The notes under the pieces were generated by a model. The model searched no databases and was not told the origin of the DNA. It saw only the letters and a program-made list of their open reading frames with translations. The position numbers were made by a program, and so were the translations under genes. From JADFRG01 sp964590515 (GTDB lineage Bacteria; Chloroflexota; Anaerolineae; Anaerolineales; E44-bin32), in contig CAZPZD010000015.1 in assembly GCA_964590515.1 (NCBI GenBank), positions 1 through 49,637 of the forward strand: a DNA stretch of 49,637 nt, written 5' to 3'. Shown piece after piece: positions 33,470-41,463 of this stretch. Position 1 is the first letter of the stretch, and each line of letters begins with the position of its first letter.

Positions 33470-34570
33470 ATGGCGCCGGTTTACCCCTTTACTGCCATTG
33501 TCGGACAAGAGCGCATGCTGCGTGCGCTCGTCTTGAACGCCGTCAATCCACGGATTGGCGGAGTGCTCATCCGAGGCGAGCGGGGGACAGCAAAGTCCAC
33601 CGCAGCCCGGGCCTTGGCGGCCTTGCTCCCCGAAGTCAAGGTCGTGGCAGATTGTCGGTTCAGCTGCGACCCCGACCAGCCGATGACCTGGTGCACGGAG
33701 TGCCGGGAGCGGGCGTCCGCCGGCGAACGGCTGCCGACGGCCGTCTTCCGTACTCCTTTTGTCGACCTCCCGGTTTCCGCCACAGAGGACCGGGTGGTAG
33801 GCACTCTGGATATCGAGCGCGCCATCAAGGAAGGTGAGCGCCATTTTGAACCCGGGGTGCTGGCCTCGGCCAACCGGGGATTGCTCTATATTGACGAAGT
33901 CAATCTGCTGGACGACCACGTGGTGGATCTGCTTTTGGACTCGGCCGCTCTGGGTATGAACATCATTGAACGCGAAGGGATTTCATTCACCCACCCCTCG
34001 CGTTACATCCTGGTCGGCACGATGAACCCGGAGGAGGGCGACCTGCGGCCCCAGCTGTTGGACCGCTTCGCACTCTCGGTCGACATCCGGGGATTGGCCG
34101 ATCCGTGGGACCGGGTGGCCATCATGGAGCGCAACCTGGCTTTCGAGACCAATCCGGAAGGCTTCCGAGAAGAATGGATGGAGAAGGAGCTGGCGCTCTC
34201 TAAGAAGATCGAGGCCGGCCGCCGACTCGTGGATTCGGTCACCTACCATGGGCGCGACTTGCACGCCATCGCCGGACTGACCTCCGCCCTGCGGGTGGAC
34301 GGGCATCGGGCCGATCTGGTCATCTTGAAGGCCGCCAAGGCTCATGCCGCCTTCGAGGGCCGCCGGGCGATCGAAGAGACCGACATCGCCCGCGCCGCAG
34401 AATTAGCCCTTCCCCATCGCCTGCGCCGGGGTCCGTTCCAGCAAGCGGAATTCAAGTTGGCCGATATTGAAGAGCGCCTCGAGCAGATCCGGGCGGAAGG
34501 CATGCCCGCTGAGCCGGAGCCGAAGGAAGAGCAGGAACCGCCCCGAAAAAAAGTCGGCGCCCGGGCGTAG
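33470..34570 (+). CDS. chlI: Magnesium/cobalt chelatase AAA+ subunit (ChlI/BchI-type), zero-frame product
   Basis: A 366-aa AAA+ ATPase that powers insertion of Mg or Co into a tetrapyrrole. The start FTAIVGQERMLRALVLNAVNP (in part), Walker A RGERGTAKST, the chelatase insertion with CRFSCDPD and CTECRER, GTLDIERAIKEGERHFEPG, Walker B LLYIDEVNLLDD, and sensor 1 VGTMNPEEGDLRPQLLDRF are all present. An acidic, Pro/Glu-rich linker (PAEPEPKEEQEPP) leads into Arg-Lys-Lys encoded by the slippery site and a stop 15 nt later. Downstream, the VWA domain continues in the -1 frame. So this protein is the short version of a dual-coded gene; the short form would be the small subunit. No bchH/cobN is in the window to tell Mg from Co. 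Confidence 0.92.
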   Translation: MAPVYPFTAIVGQERMLRALVLNAVNPRIGGVLIRGERGTAKSTAARALAALLPEVKVVADCRFSCDPDQPMTWCTECRERASAGERLPTAVFRTPFVDLPVSATEDRVVGTLDIERAIKEGERHFEPGVLASANRGLLYIDEVNLLDDHVVDLLLDSAALGMNIIEREGISFTHPSRYILVGTMNPEEGDLRPQLLDRFALSVDIRGLADPWDRVAIMERNLAFETNPEGFREEWMEKELALSKKIEAGRRLVDSVTYHGRDLHAIAGLTSALRVDGHRADLVILKAAKAHAAFEGRRAIEETDIARAAELALPHRLRRGPFQQAEFKLADIEERLEQIRAEGMPAEPEPKEEQEPPRKKVGARA

Positions 34571-35523
34571 CCCGCGACACCGAACAGCGCACCAAAGACC
34601 TCGGTCAGGCCAAGCCGGTTGAGCAGACCGTCGTCGACTCGCTGCAGGCCCGCTGGTGGGAAGGCGGCGACAAAGTCAAGACCGGCGACTCCTTCATTCC
34701 CCGCCGAATCGAAAACCCAATTGATCGACTGACCCGCAAGCAGAGCGGGCGCCGTACCCAGACCCGTTCTGACCGGAAACGCGGTCGCTACATTTCTGCG
34801 AGGCCGGTCACCGAGTCAACGACCGATATCGCCTTCGACGCGACCATCCGGGCCGCGGCCCCCCACCAAAAACGGAGGGCCAAGCAACGCAAGCAGGTCG
34901 CCTTTGCGATCGAGCCCACCGACCTGCAGCGGAAGGTCCGGGTTCGTAAGGCGGCCAATTTGATCCTCTTCGTCGTCGACGCTTCCTGGTCGATGGCCGT
35001 CGCCGAACGGATGTCGGCCACCAAGGGAGCCATCCTGTCGCTGTTGACCGACGCCTATCAGCGGCGCGACCGGGTGGGACTGGTGGTCTTTCAGAAGGAC
35101 CGAGCCCTCACGGTGCTTCCTCCGACCAACTCCGTTCAACTTGCCCACCGGGCGCTCGCCGACATTCCGGTCGGCGGCAAGACTCCCCTTTCGGCCGGGC
35201 TCAGCTTGGCACTGGAGCTCTTCGAGCGCGAACGGCTGAGTCATCCGGAAGTGCTCCCGCTGATGATCCTGCTGACCGACGGCGCGGGCAACGTGTCTAT
35301 CGGGGATCTGCCGCCTCAAGCGGAGGCACTGTTGATCGCCGACCGATTCCATGCCAACGCGATCCGCTCGGTAGTGATCAACATGGAGCACGCGGCGTTC
35401 GACCAGGGCCTTGCCCATGCGCTGGCCGATCGGCTGGACGCCCCGTGTTACACCCTCCAGCAGCTCAAGGCCGACCACCTGTATCGCACGGTGCGGCACG
35501 AAATCAACGGCACCCAGGAGTAG
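33470..35523 (+). CDS. chlD: Chelatase medium subunit (ChlD/CobT-like, AAA+ plus VWA) made by predicted -1 frameshift
   Basis: Reading zero frame to 34552 and then the -1 frame from 34552 gives 684 aa (361 + 323). The -1 part is open from 34513 to the TAG at 35521-35523 and has no ATG, GTG or TTG before 34960, deep in the conserved region, so it cannot easily start alone. It encodes a basic stretch (RRTQTRSDRKRGRY, AAAPHQKRRAKQRKQ) and a von Willebrand A domain with the MIDAS motif DASWS, and TDG in LLTDGAGN. This matches the ChlD architecture: ATPase, acidic linker, VWA. Frameshift-coded chlD genes giving both subunits have been described in the literature. A sequencing error in the A7 run is the main alternative. 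Confidence 0.75.
34546..34552 (+). other. Slippery heptamer A AAA AAA for -1 frameshifting, with flanking stimulators
   Basis: The zero-frame codons are CGA AAA AAA GTC, so the site has the ideal A-AAA-AAA form. Upstream, AAGGAAGAGCAGGA (34523-34536) provides SD-like AGGA about 10 nt before the site, as in dnaX. Downstream, CGGGC-GTA-GCCCG (34562-34574) can form a hairpin, and the zero-frame stop TAG (34568-34570) lies inside it. Confidence 0.72.
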
Positions 35524-35543
35524 CCCCGCCGGCAGGCGAACGG

Positions 35544-36137
35544 ATGACCCCGCCAGCTTCGCTTTTCAAGACTCAGGAACTTTCTTCGGACACCTGGAGC
35601 GATTTCGCGAAGCTCTTTGCCAAGCACGGCGGGGTGCAGGCGGGGTGTTGGTGCATGTTCTATCACCGACCCGGGCCGCTGCGCCCAGCGGCCGGAAGCC
35701 GGCTCGACTGGGAAAGCCGGAACCGAAGCGACAAACGCGCCCTGGTCCGGGGAGGAAGCTCGCACGGGATCCTGGTCTACGCCGGAAATCAGCCGGTGGG
35801 CTCGTGCCAGTACGGTCTCAAGGAAGAACTGCCGAGGATCGACGCGGGACGCAACTACCGCAAACTTGACCTTCCAAACGACGCTGACAGGCTATGGCGA
35901 ATCACGTGCTTCTTCGTGGACCGGGACTACCGCCGGCAGGGAATCGCCCAGCTCGCGCTGCGGGCAGCTCTCGAGTCGATCCGGCGAAAAGGAGGCGGAA
36001 TCGTCGAGGCCTATCCGGTCACAAACTGGAAGGCCGTGCCTATCTGGTTCGGGTCGGTCGAAATGTTCGAACGGGAAGGCTTCCAGAAGACCGCTCAGCT
36101 TGGGCGCAGCACGCTGGTGATGAGACGCTCGCTTTGA
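35544..36137 (+). CDS. GNAT-family N-acetyltransferase
   Basis: A 197-aa GNAT acetyltransferase. The acetyl-CoA-binding motif A is visible as ITCFFVDRDYRRQGIAQLAL (R-x-x-G-I/A), preceded by a strand with PVGSCQYG and followed by IVEAYPV and FEREGF near the C-terminus. An N-terminal region rich in Trp and Cys (GVQAGCWCMFYH) is shared by a group of predicted GNATs that often carry the DUF-like CWC motif. The substrate is unknown. The ATG at 35544 follows GGCGAACGG and lies 20 nt after the chelatase stop, so it may be in the same operon. It converges on the YprB-like gene with a 4-nt gap. Confidence 0.8.
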   Translation: MTPPASLFKTQELSSDTWSDFAKLFAKHGGVQAGCWCMFYHRPGPLRPAAGSRLDWESRNRSDKRALVRGGSSHGILVYAGNQPVGSCQYGLKEELPRIDAGRNYRKLDLPNDADRLWRITCFFVDRDYRRQGIAQLALRAALESIRRKGGGIVEAYPVTNWKAVPIWFGSVEMFEREGFQKTAQLGRSTLVMRRSL

Positions 36138-36141
36138 ACGG

Positions 36142-37389
36142 TCAGCTCGGTCCCCGCCGCAGCTTGCTGCGCAGTCGCCGGAGTCGGTGGTCGATTTCCG
36201 CCTCTGTCTGGCGGCGCCGCCAACCCACCGGCCGTCTCGCCAGCGAGGAGCGCGCATGCTCCGCCCAGTCTAGCGCCTGCTGGTAGGAGCCGACCTGCCA
36301 CTCGTAGTATTTGGCCAGCTCAAGGCAGGGAGTCGGGTCGTCCGGCGCCAGCTTATGCCAGGAAACCCAGGCAGCCAGCGCTTGCTTGGGCTGCCCGGAC
36401 CGCTTGAGATGGTCGGTATAGCGCCGAAGCGCCTCCGTCCGCAGCTCCACTTTGCCGGCGCTCTCCACCGCGGCTCGATAGGCGGCCTCGGCTAAACCGT
36501 CCCGGCCGGACGCTTGGTGCCAGCGGGCAACCGCCAGCGCTTCCTCGCCCGACAGCTCCGCCGGGTCCGGCCGGCGATAGCGGTCGAGCACCCCAGAAGC
36601 TAGCCCGACCAAGGTAAGGATGTCGACCGAATTGTGGTAAATCACGCGGCGCATGTCAGAAGCGTCGCCGGTCCGTAGATAATCCAGGTACATCCCTGGG
36701 ATCAGCTCGCCGGGCACATCGTCATCCGCTCGGGTCAGGTGCAGGATGTGCTGCTCAAGAGTCGCTAGGCGGCAGTCCTCGAGGCTTTTCCGCCACAACC
36801 GACGGGACGGATAGAGCAGATCGAAGTGCGGCCACTCGTTCAGCCGCCAGCGCTCGCGCAGTGCAATCGTCGAACGCGCTTCCAGCAACGGTAAATCGAA
36901 TACCCGCCCATTGAAGCTCACAATGCCTTCCATCTGCTCCAGGTCCAGCTTCACCAGGCGCAGCATCGCAGCCTCTTCATCCGGATCCCGCATGAAGTAC
37001 TGACGCAGCCGGAACCCGGAAGGCTGAAAGGTCCCGACCCCTACCAGGAATCCCAAAGTCCCCGCCCCACCGGCCAGGCCGGTTGTCTCCAGGTCCACGA
37101 AGGCCAGGCTTCCCAGACGAGTCGAGCGCAGCTTGTGATCCCCGGCCACCTCGGCCGCCAGGCCTGGCTCGAAGGCCAACAGGTCGTGCAATGCGACCCG
37201 CCCATGTTGGTGGCTTAGCGGAAAGCGGCTCTCAAGCCGGTAAGCGACGCCTAGGGGAGTCTGAACTTCCTCGCCTGGAGGTAGTGCGGATCTTTTCGAA
37301 CGTTGAGTCCGGGGGGCCGTAGCCGGCGGTCGGTGCCGGGCTCCCCGCCGCTCCAGCCGTTTGAGCCGGCGCCTTAGGTTGCTGTCCAT
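36142..37389 (-). CDS. yprB: YprB-like RNase H-fold exonuclease with C-terminal TPR-like region
   Basis: A 415-aa protein. Residues about 85-265 form a ribonuclease H-like (DEDD) exonuclease domain: LAFVDLETTGL (D-x-E), GIVSFNGRVFDLPLLEAR, and HNSVDILTLVGL (third Asp). The C-terminal 150 residues are helical repeats (EEALAVARWHQASGRDGLAE, AWVSWHKLAPDDPTPCLELA) of TPR type. YprB of Bacillus subtilis has the same domain and pairs with helicase YprA, but no YprA-like helicase is adjacent here. The N-terminal 45 residues are very basic, fitting nucleic-acid binding. The -10 box at 37487-37492 would give a leader of about 90 nt. Confidence 0.78.
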   Translation of the reverse strand: MDSNLRRRLKRLERRGARHRPPATAPRTQRSKRSALPPGEEVQTPLGVAYRLESRFPLSHQHGRVALHDLLAFEPGLAAEVAGDHKLRSTRLGSLAFVDLETTGLAGGAGTLGFLVGVGTFQPSGFRLRQYFMRDPDEEAAMLRLVKLDLEQMEGIVSFNGRVFDLPLLEARSTIALRERWRLNEWPHFDLLYPSRRLWRKSLEDCRLATLEQHILHLTRADDDVPGELIPGMYLDYLRTGDASDMRRVIYHNSVDILTLVGLASGVLDRYRRPDPAELSGEEALAVARWHQASGRDGLAEAAYRAAVESAGKVELRTEALRRYTDHLKRSGQPKQALAAWVSWHKLAPDDPTPCLELAKYYEWQVGSYQQALDWAEHARSSLARRPVGWRRRQTEAEIDHRLRRLRSKLRRGPS

Positions 37390-37486
37390 ATTCGGTTGAA
37401 TCGCCCTTAGCCCTGGCTCCGATTGGGCAAAAGGTCATCCGGCGGCAGTGACATTCTGCAATTCCGGCCGCCTCGAGACCGGAGCT

Positions 37487-37492
37487 ATTATA
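37487..37492 (-). promoter_or_regulatory. -10 box of the YprB-like gene
   Basis: Perfect TATAAT on the minus strand in the 203-nt gap between the histidine kinase and YprB-like genes. The -35 region is weak. Confidence 0.45.
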
Positions 37493-37497
37493 GGACG

Positions 37498-37581
37498 GGA
37501 GACAGAGCCATTTCGCTCACCACTGTCTCCTCCTTTGGCGAATGCCTCCACCGGGTTGTCGCTCACCGCACCGGTGGAGGC
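37498..37581. repeat. Two tandem hairpins downstream of the histidine kinase gene
   Basis: The first hairpin has arms GGAGACAG (37498-37505) and CTGTCTCC (37523-37530). The second has 11-bp arms GCCTCCACCGG (37544-37554) and CCGGTGGAGGC (37571-37581) with a 16-nt loop. On the minus strand they follow the kinase stop by about 10 nt, but no U-tract is present. They may be a factor-assisted terminator or part of a small RNA. Confidence 0.5.
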
Positions 37582-37592
37582 TGTTTACTTGG

Positions 37593-39119
37593 CTAGCTTT
37601 CGCGGTCGCAGATTGGAAGGACGATCGTAAAAGTCGTCCCCCGGCCAGGAGTGGAGTCCACCCAGATCCGGCCATCGTGAGTGTCAACAATCGACTTCAC
37701 GATTGACAGCCCGAGGCCGGTCCCCGGCAGATCTTGCGGCACATTGCTGCCCCGAAAGAACTTGTCAAAGAGGTAGGGTTGATCGGCCGGAGGCACCCCT
37801 GGCCCGCTGTCGTGCACCCGCAAGATGATCTGGTCACCCTCTGAATTGGCCTCGATTCGGACCTGACCGCCGGGGGGTGTGTACTTGATCGCATTATCCA
37901 GCAGGTTTCCGATCATCTGGCGCAGCCTGATTGGGGCCCCCATGACCAACGGGAGATCATCTGGAAGATCGGATTGAAGCACCAGGCCCTTGTTGCTGGC
38001 GATCCCCCGCATGCTCTCCAGAGCGTAGCGGGCCAGGACCGAGACCGGCGTTTTCTCTTTGGCCGTATCGAGCCCGGCCTCGATCCGCCCCAGATCCAGC
38101 AGGTTGCTCACCAGGTCGGTGATCTGCGCGACGCTCAGCTGCACCCGGCGGATGAACTCTTCCTGCTGCGAATTCAGCTCTCCAGCCCGCTGAATCAGCT
38201 CGACATAGCCCAGAATTGCCGTCAGCGGCGACCGTAAATCATGTGAAACGGTTGTGACGAACTCCGACTTGATCCGGTCCAGTTCTTTGAGGTGGGTGAT
38301 GTCCTGCATGACGATCGCCTGGCCGATGCCTTCAATCGGGGTGCGCTGGGCGCTGAAGACCCGGCCATCGCCGATCTCCACCTCTTCTCGTTTGGGGACC
38401 TTCCCCGAGATCCGCAGCATCGATAGCAGCTTCGGTTCCCTGATAATGTCGGAGACTAGTCTCCCCGGCCAATCTCCATTGACTCCGAAAGCCTCCCGGG
38501 CCGAGCGGTTCATGATCAGCAGCCGATTGTCCGGATCCACCACGATCACCCCGTTCTCGACCCGGGCCAGAATGGTTTCCATCTTGCGCCGTTGCGCCTC
38601 GCTGCTGTTGAAGAGGCGCGCATTTTCAATGGCGATCGCGGCATAGTCCGCCATCGCCACCATGATCGAGACATCCTGCCGGGTGAGGGTTCCACCTGCC
38701 TGCCGGTTGTCCACCCCCAGCACTCCGATCGTTCGGCCCCGCACCCGCAGCGGTACGTAGATCAAAGAGTGGACCAGGTAGGCGGTCTTGATCTTCTGCG
38801 GCGTCCGCTCATCCAGCAGCACCGGCTCGCCGCTCTCAATTACCTGACCGGCCAGCGAGTCATCGACCGGCAGGCGGAAAGTGCGGGCAAACTCATCGTC
38901 GAAGTTCTTGGAGGCCCGCATATACAGGTCGCCGGTGTCGTCATCCATCAGCAGCAGGCTGCCTTCTTCGGCTCCGGTGAGTCGCACAGCCGCCTCGACC
39001 ACCGCGGTCAGGACATCGCTGTGGTCCAGCAGGGCCGTCACCGTCCGCCCGACCTGGGTGAGTGCTTCCAGACCTTTAAGCCTGTATTGCAGTTCGTCGG
39101 CGGTCGACTCTTGGCTCAT
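37593..39119 (-). CDS. Hybrid-free sensor histidine kinase with GAF and PAS domains
   Basis: A 508-aa cytosolic histidine kinase. A GAF domain covers about 15-170 (AVVEAAVRLTGAEEGSLLL, PLRVRGRTIGVLGVDN), a PAS domain about 180-280 (ILARVENGVIVVDPDNRLL, VMQDITHLKELD), then HisKA with the phosphoacceptor in TVSHDLRSPLTAIL, and HATPase_c with NLLDNAIKYTPPGG (N box), HDSGPGVP (G1) and GTGLGLSIVKSI (G2). No membrane helix is present, so it senses a soluble signal. The receiver-GAF gene lies 138 nt upstream on the same strand and is a likely partner, but its receiver lacks the Asp needed for phosphotransfer. Confidence 0.9.
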   Translation of the reverse strand: MSQESTADELQYRLKGLEALTQVGRTVTALLDHSDVLTAVVEAAVRLTGAEEGSLLLMDDDTGDLYMRASKNFDDEFARTFRLPVDDSLAGQVIESGEPVLLDERTPQKIKTAYLVHSLIYVPLRVRGRTIGVLGVDNRQAGGTLTRQDVSIMVAMADYAAIAIENARLFNSSEAQRRKMETILARVENGVIVVDPDNRLLIMNRSAREAFGVNGDWPGRLVSDIIREPKLLSMLRISGKVPKREEVEIGDGRVFSAQRTPIEGIGQAIVMQDITHLKELDRIKSEFVTTVSHDLRSPLTAILGYVELIQRAGELNSQQEEFIRRVQLSVAQITDLVSNLLDLGRIEAGLDTAKEKTPVSVLARYALESMRGIASNKGLVLQSDLPDDLPLVMGAPIRLRQMIGNLLDNAIKYTPPGGQVRIEANSEGDQIILRVHDSGPGVPPADQPYLFDKFFRGSNVPQDLPGTGLGLSIVKSIVDTHDGRIWVDSTPGRGTTFTIVLPICDRES

Positions 39120-39257
39120 CTCATGCGGGACTTGTTACCGCGGTCGGCCGGGTTCGCCGGTCAGCATGACCTAAGGTGCAACTATCCTGCCAGCAGCAGA
39201 ACCTCTGCACCCACCAGAATGAACCTAGAATGGTACTCGCGTTTCGGGAAACTGTAC

Positions 39258-40433
39258 TCAGTTGGAGGAGGGGGCGGTCTGGAGATGGGGCATATCGTCC
39301 AGTTCCTTGAGCAGGGACTGGAGGTCCGTGATTAGGACCTGCAGTCGTTTGCGCTGAGAGGGATTCTCGGAACTCTCCAACAGGCCGGGCAGCTGCTCGT
39401 GCAGCCCCTGTAACGTCTTGCGCACCCGTTCGACCCATGCCACCTGGTCCTGCAAGCCGGTCCGAGTCTCATTCACGACCTCCTGCAGCTGCTCTGCCCG
39501 ACCGGACAGCGCCTGGAAGAGGCGGGTATTGACCAGGGATATGGACGCATAATCGGCGACCGCTTCCAGCATTCGCTGGTTCGGCTCACTGAATGGCTTG
39601 GCCTGTTCCCGGGCCACCGTTATCACCCCAATTGCCTGATCCCGGGCCTTGATGGGCACGACCAGGGCAGCCTTGGCGAAGCGGGCGATCTTGAACTGCT
39701 CCAGCCCTTCGGAGTGGATATTCAGACTCTCTGCAGACAGCATCACGAGTGAACTCACTCCGTCGTCCCAGGGTTGGTGCAACTTTCCTACCAGCGCTCG
39801 AGGCATTCCGAGTTGGGCCCGCAGGAAGAGCTGGCCCCGGTCATCATCCAGGAGCAGCACCCACCCCATATCGGCGTTGGTGACGTTCAGACTGCTCTGC
39901 ATCAGCTTGTCGAATAGTTCGCGCTGGTTTGTGATCAGGGTCACGGCCTTGCCGATTCCATAGATCGTGGTCAGTTCTCGCACCCGCTGCTCGAGCTGGC
40001 GGGCGCTGTCCGCCAATTGGACAGACAATTGCTCGCTCTCATGGCCCAGCCGCACCTCTTTAAGCGCTCGCTCGATGGCGGCCAGCACCTCCGCCTCTCG
40101 CAATGGCTTTACCAGATAGTCGCGGGCCCCCAGCCGAAAGGCCTGGATAGCGTCTGCCTCCCGACCTGCTTCGGCGGTGACCAGCACCGGGACATCGATC
40201 CCCTGCGAGCGAAGTGCGACCAACAGGTCCTTGCCGCTCAGGCCGGGGAGGTCCAGACTGGCCACAATAAGGTCGGGAGCCGAGCCGACGGCCTGTTGGA
40301 TTGCCTCGCCCGCACTCTCCGCGGTGGATACCCGAAACCCCAGCGGCTCCAGCACCTGCCGGGCGAGCAGGTCCAGCACGTCTGGGTCCTCGTCCACGAT
40401 CAAGACCCGCTCCGGTCGGGCAGAGGCGGTCAT
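39258..40433 (-). CDS. Receiver-GAF protein with a Ser in place of the phosphoacceptor Asp
   Basis: A 391-aa protein with an N-terminal receiver domain (about 9-125), a short coiled coil, a GAF domain (about 150-315, GIGKAVTLITNQRELFDKL, VVPIKARDQAIGVITVAREQ in part) and a C-terminal helical segment. The receiver has the acidic patch VLIVDEDPD, Thr in VLVTAEAG and Lys in YLVKPLRE. At the phosphorylation position, where the active regulator at 25694 has ADLMMP, this one has ASLDLP, so the Asp is Ser and an Asp appears two residues later. It is probably a pseudo-receiver. Start ATG 40433 is supported by a -10 box 7 nt upstream; a longer frame upstream lacks family features. Confidence 0.82.
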   Translation of the reverse strand: MTASARPERVLIVDEDPDVLDLLARQVLEPLGFRVSTAESAGEAIQQAVGSAPDLIVASLDLPGLSGKDLLVALRSQGIDVPVLVTAEAGREADAIQAFRLGARDYLVKPLREAEVLAAIERALKEVRLGHESEQLSVQLADSARQLEQRVRELTTIYGIGKAVTLITNQRELFDKLMQSSLNVTNADMGWVLLLDDDRGQLFLRAQLGMPRALVGKLHQPWDDGVSSLVMLSAESLNIHSEGLEQFKIARFAKAALVVPIKARDQAIGVITVAREQAKPFSEPNQRMLEAVADYASISLVNTRLFQALSGRAEQLQEVVNETRTGLQDQVAWVERVRKTLQGLHEQLPGLLESSENPSQRKRLQVLITDLQSLLKELDDMPHLQTAPSSN

Positions 40434-40440
40434 CTTGCGA

Positions 40441-40446
40441 ATGATA
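40441..40446 (-). promoter_or_regulatory. -10 box for leaderless receiver-GAF mRNA
   Basis: Minus-strand TATCAT ends 7 nt before the ATG at 40433. No Shine-Dalgarno sequence is present, and the -35 is not obvious. Confidence 0.4.
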
Positions 40447-40513
40447 GCACGGTTCACTGCTTGGCCCTTCGCGCCGGCTGCGATAAGAGTTCCATTAGAT
40501 CCGCCAGCTTTGC

Positions 40514-40543
40514 TTGACTTGGGTTTCTCCGGCAATTTAGAAT
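40514..40543 (+). promoter_or_regulatory. Promoter for a leaderless DnaJ-like mRNA
   Basis: TTGACT (40514-40519) and TAGAAT (40538-40543) with an 18-bp spacer; the -10 box ends 7 nt before the ATG. This is the same geometry as at the kinase gene (6513-6550). Confidence 0.75.
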
Positions 40544-40550
40544 CAAACTG

Positions 40551-41432
40551 ATGGAGTACAAGGACTACTACCAGATTCTGGGCGTCGGCCGGCAGGCAGA
40601 CGAGAAGGAGATCAAGCGGGTCTACCGCCAGTTGGCGCTTAAATACCACCCGGATAAGAACCCCGGTTCCGAAGAAAAGTTCAAAGAGATCAACGAGGCC
40701 TATGAAGTTCTCGGCGATCCGGAAAAGAGGGCGAAGTACGATCGGTTGGGGAGTTCCTACCGGGCCTGGGAACGAGCCGGCGGACCGGGGGGATTCGACT
40801 GGTCTCAATGGGTCGGCGGCAGACCTGGCGCTACCCAGGTTCAGGTGGATGATTTGTTCGGCGGGGGGTTCTCGGATTTTTTCGACGGCGTCTTTGGACT
40901 AGGAGGCCAGCGGCAGCGCCGCGGCCGAAACCTTGAACAGCCAATTGCCATTTCGTTAGCCGAAGCCTATCGCGGAACGACCCGCACCTATCAGCGCAAC
41001 GGCCGGCGCCTGGAGGTCGAAATCCCGGCGGGGGCCCGCAGCGGCACCCGAATTCGATTGGCGGGGGCGGGCGAGGGTGACCCAGGCAGAACGGGCGACC
41101 TCTACCTGAAGGTTCAGGTTCTCGATGAACCAGGGGTCAAACGGCGGGGTGACAATCTGCACCAGGAATTCCAGGTGGACCTATACACCGCAGTTCTGGG
41201 CGGAGAGGTCGAACTTCAGACTATTCAGGGTCCGGTGCTGCTCCGGGTCCCGCCCGGAAGCCAGCCCGGTCAGACCTTTCGACTGCGCGGCCGGGGAATG
41301 CCAAAGTTGGGCATCCCTGCTCAGCACGGCGATCTCTTTGCCAAGCTTCAGGTGGTTCTGCCCGCAGAGCTCGGCGAAGACGAGCGGGCGCTCTTCGAGC
41401 AGCTTGCCGCACTCCGTAAGCGAACGCCTTGA
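40551..41432 (+). CDS. DnaJ-class co-chaperone without zinc finger (CbpA type)
   Basis: A 293-aa Hsp40. The J-domain (1-66) has YYQILGVGRQADEKEIK and the HPD motif in KYHPDKNPG. A Gly/Phe-rich stretch (GGGFSDFFDGVFGLGG) follows, then two C-terminal substrate-binding domains (IPAGARSGTRIRLAGAGEG, PPGSQPGQTFRLRGRGMP). The four CxxCxGxG zinc repeats are absent, so it is the CbpA type rather than DnaJ proper. It stimulates the ATPase of DnaK, not in the window. The mRNA should be leaderless. An HtrA lipoprotein gene follows after 31 nt. Confidence 0.9.
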   Translation: MEYKDYYQILGVGRQADEKEIKRVYRQLALKYHPDKNPGSEEKFKEINEAYEVLGDPEKRAKYDRLGSSYRAWERAGGPGGFDWSQWVGGRPGATQVQVDDLFGGGFSDFFDGVFGLGGQRQRRGRNLEQPIAISLAEAYRGTTRTYQRNGRRLEVEIPAGARSGTRIRLAGAGEGDPGRTGDLYLKVQVLDEPGVKRRGDNLHQEFQVDLYTAVLGGEVELQTIQGPVLLRVPPGSQPGQTFRLRGRGMPKLGIPAQHGDLFAKLQVVLPAELGEDERALFEQLAALRKRTP

Positions 41433-41463
41433 TCGAAATCCATTGATTAAAAGAAGGGACACC

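Noticed and set aside
36142..36301. Small minus-strand frames at the end of the YprB-like gene
   Set aside because: They lie inside the clear exonuclease-TPR gene in other frames and show no independent signals.
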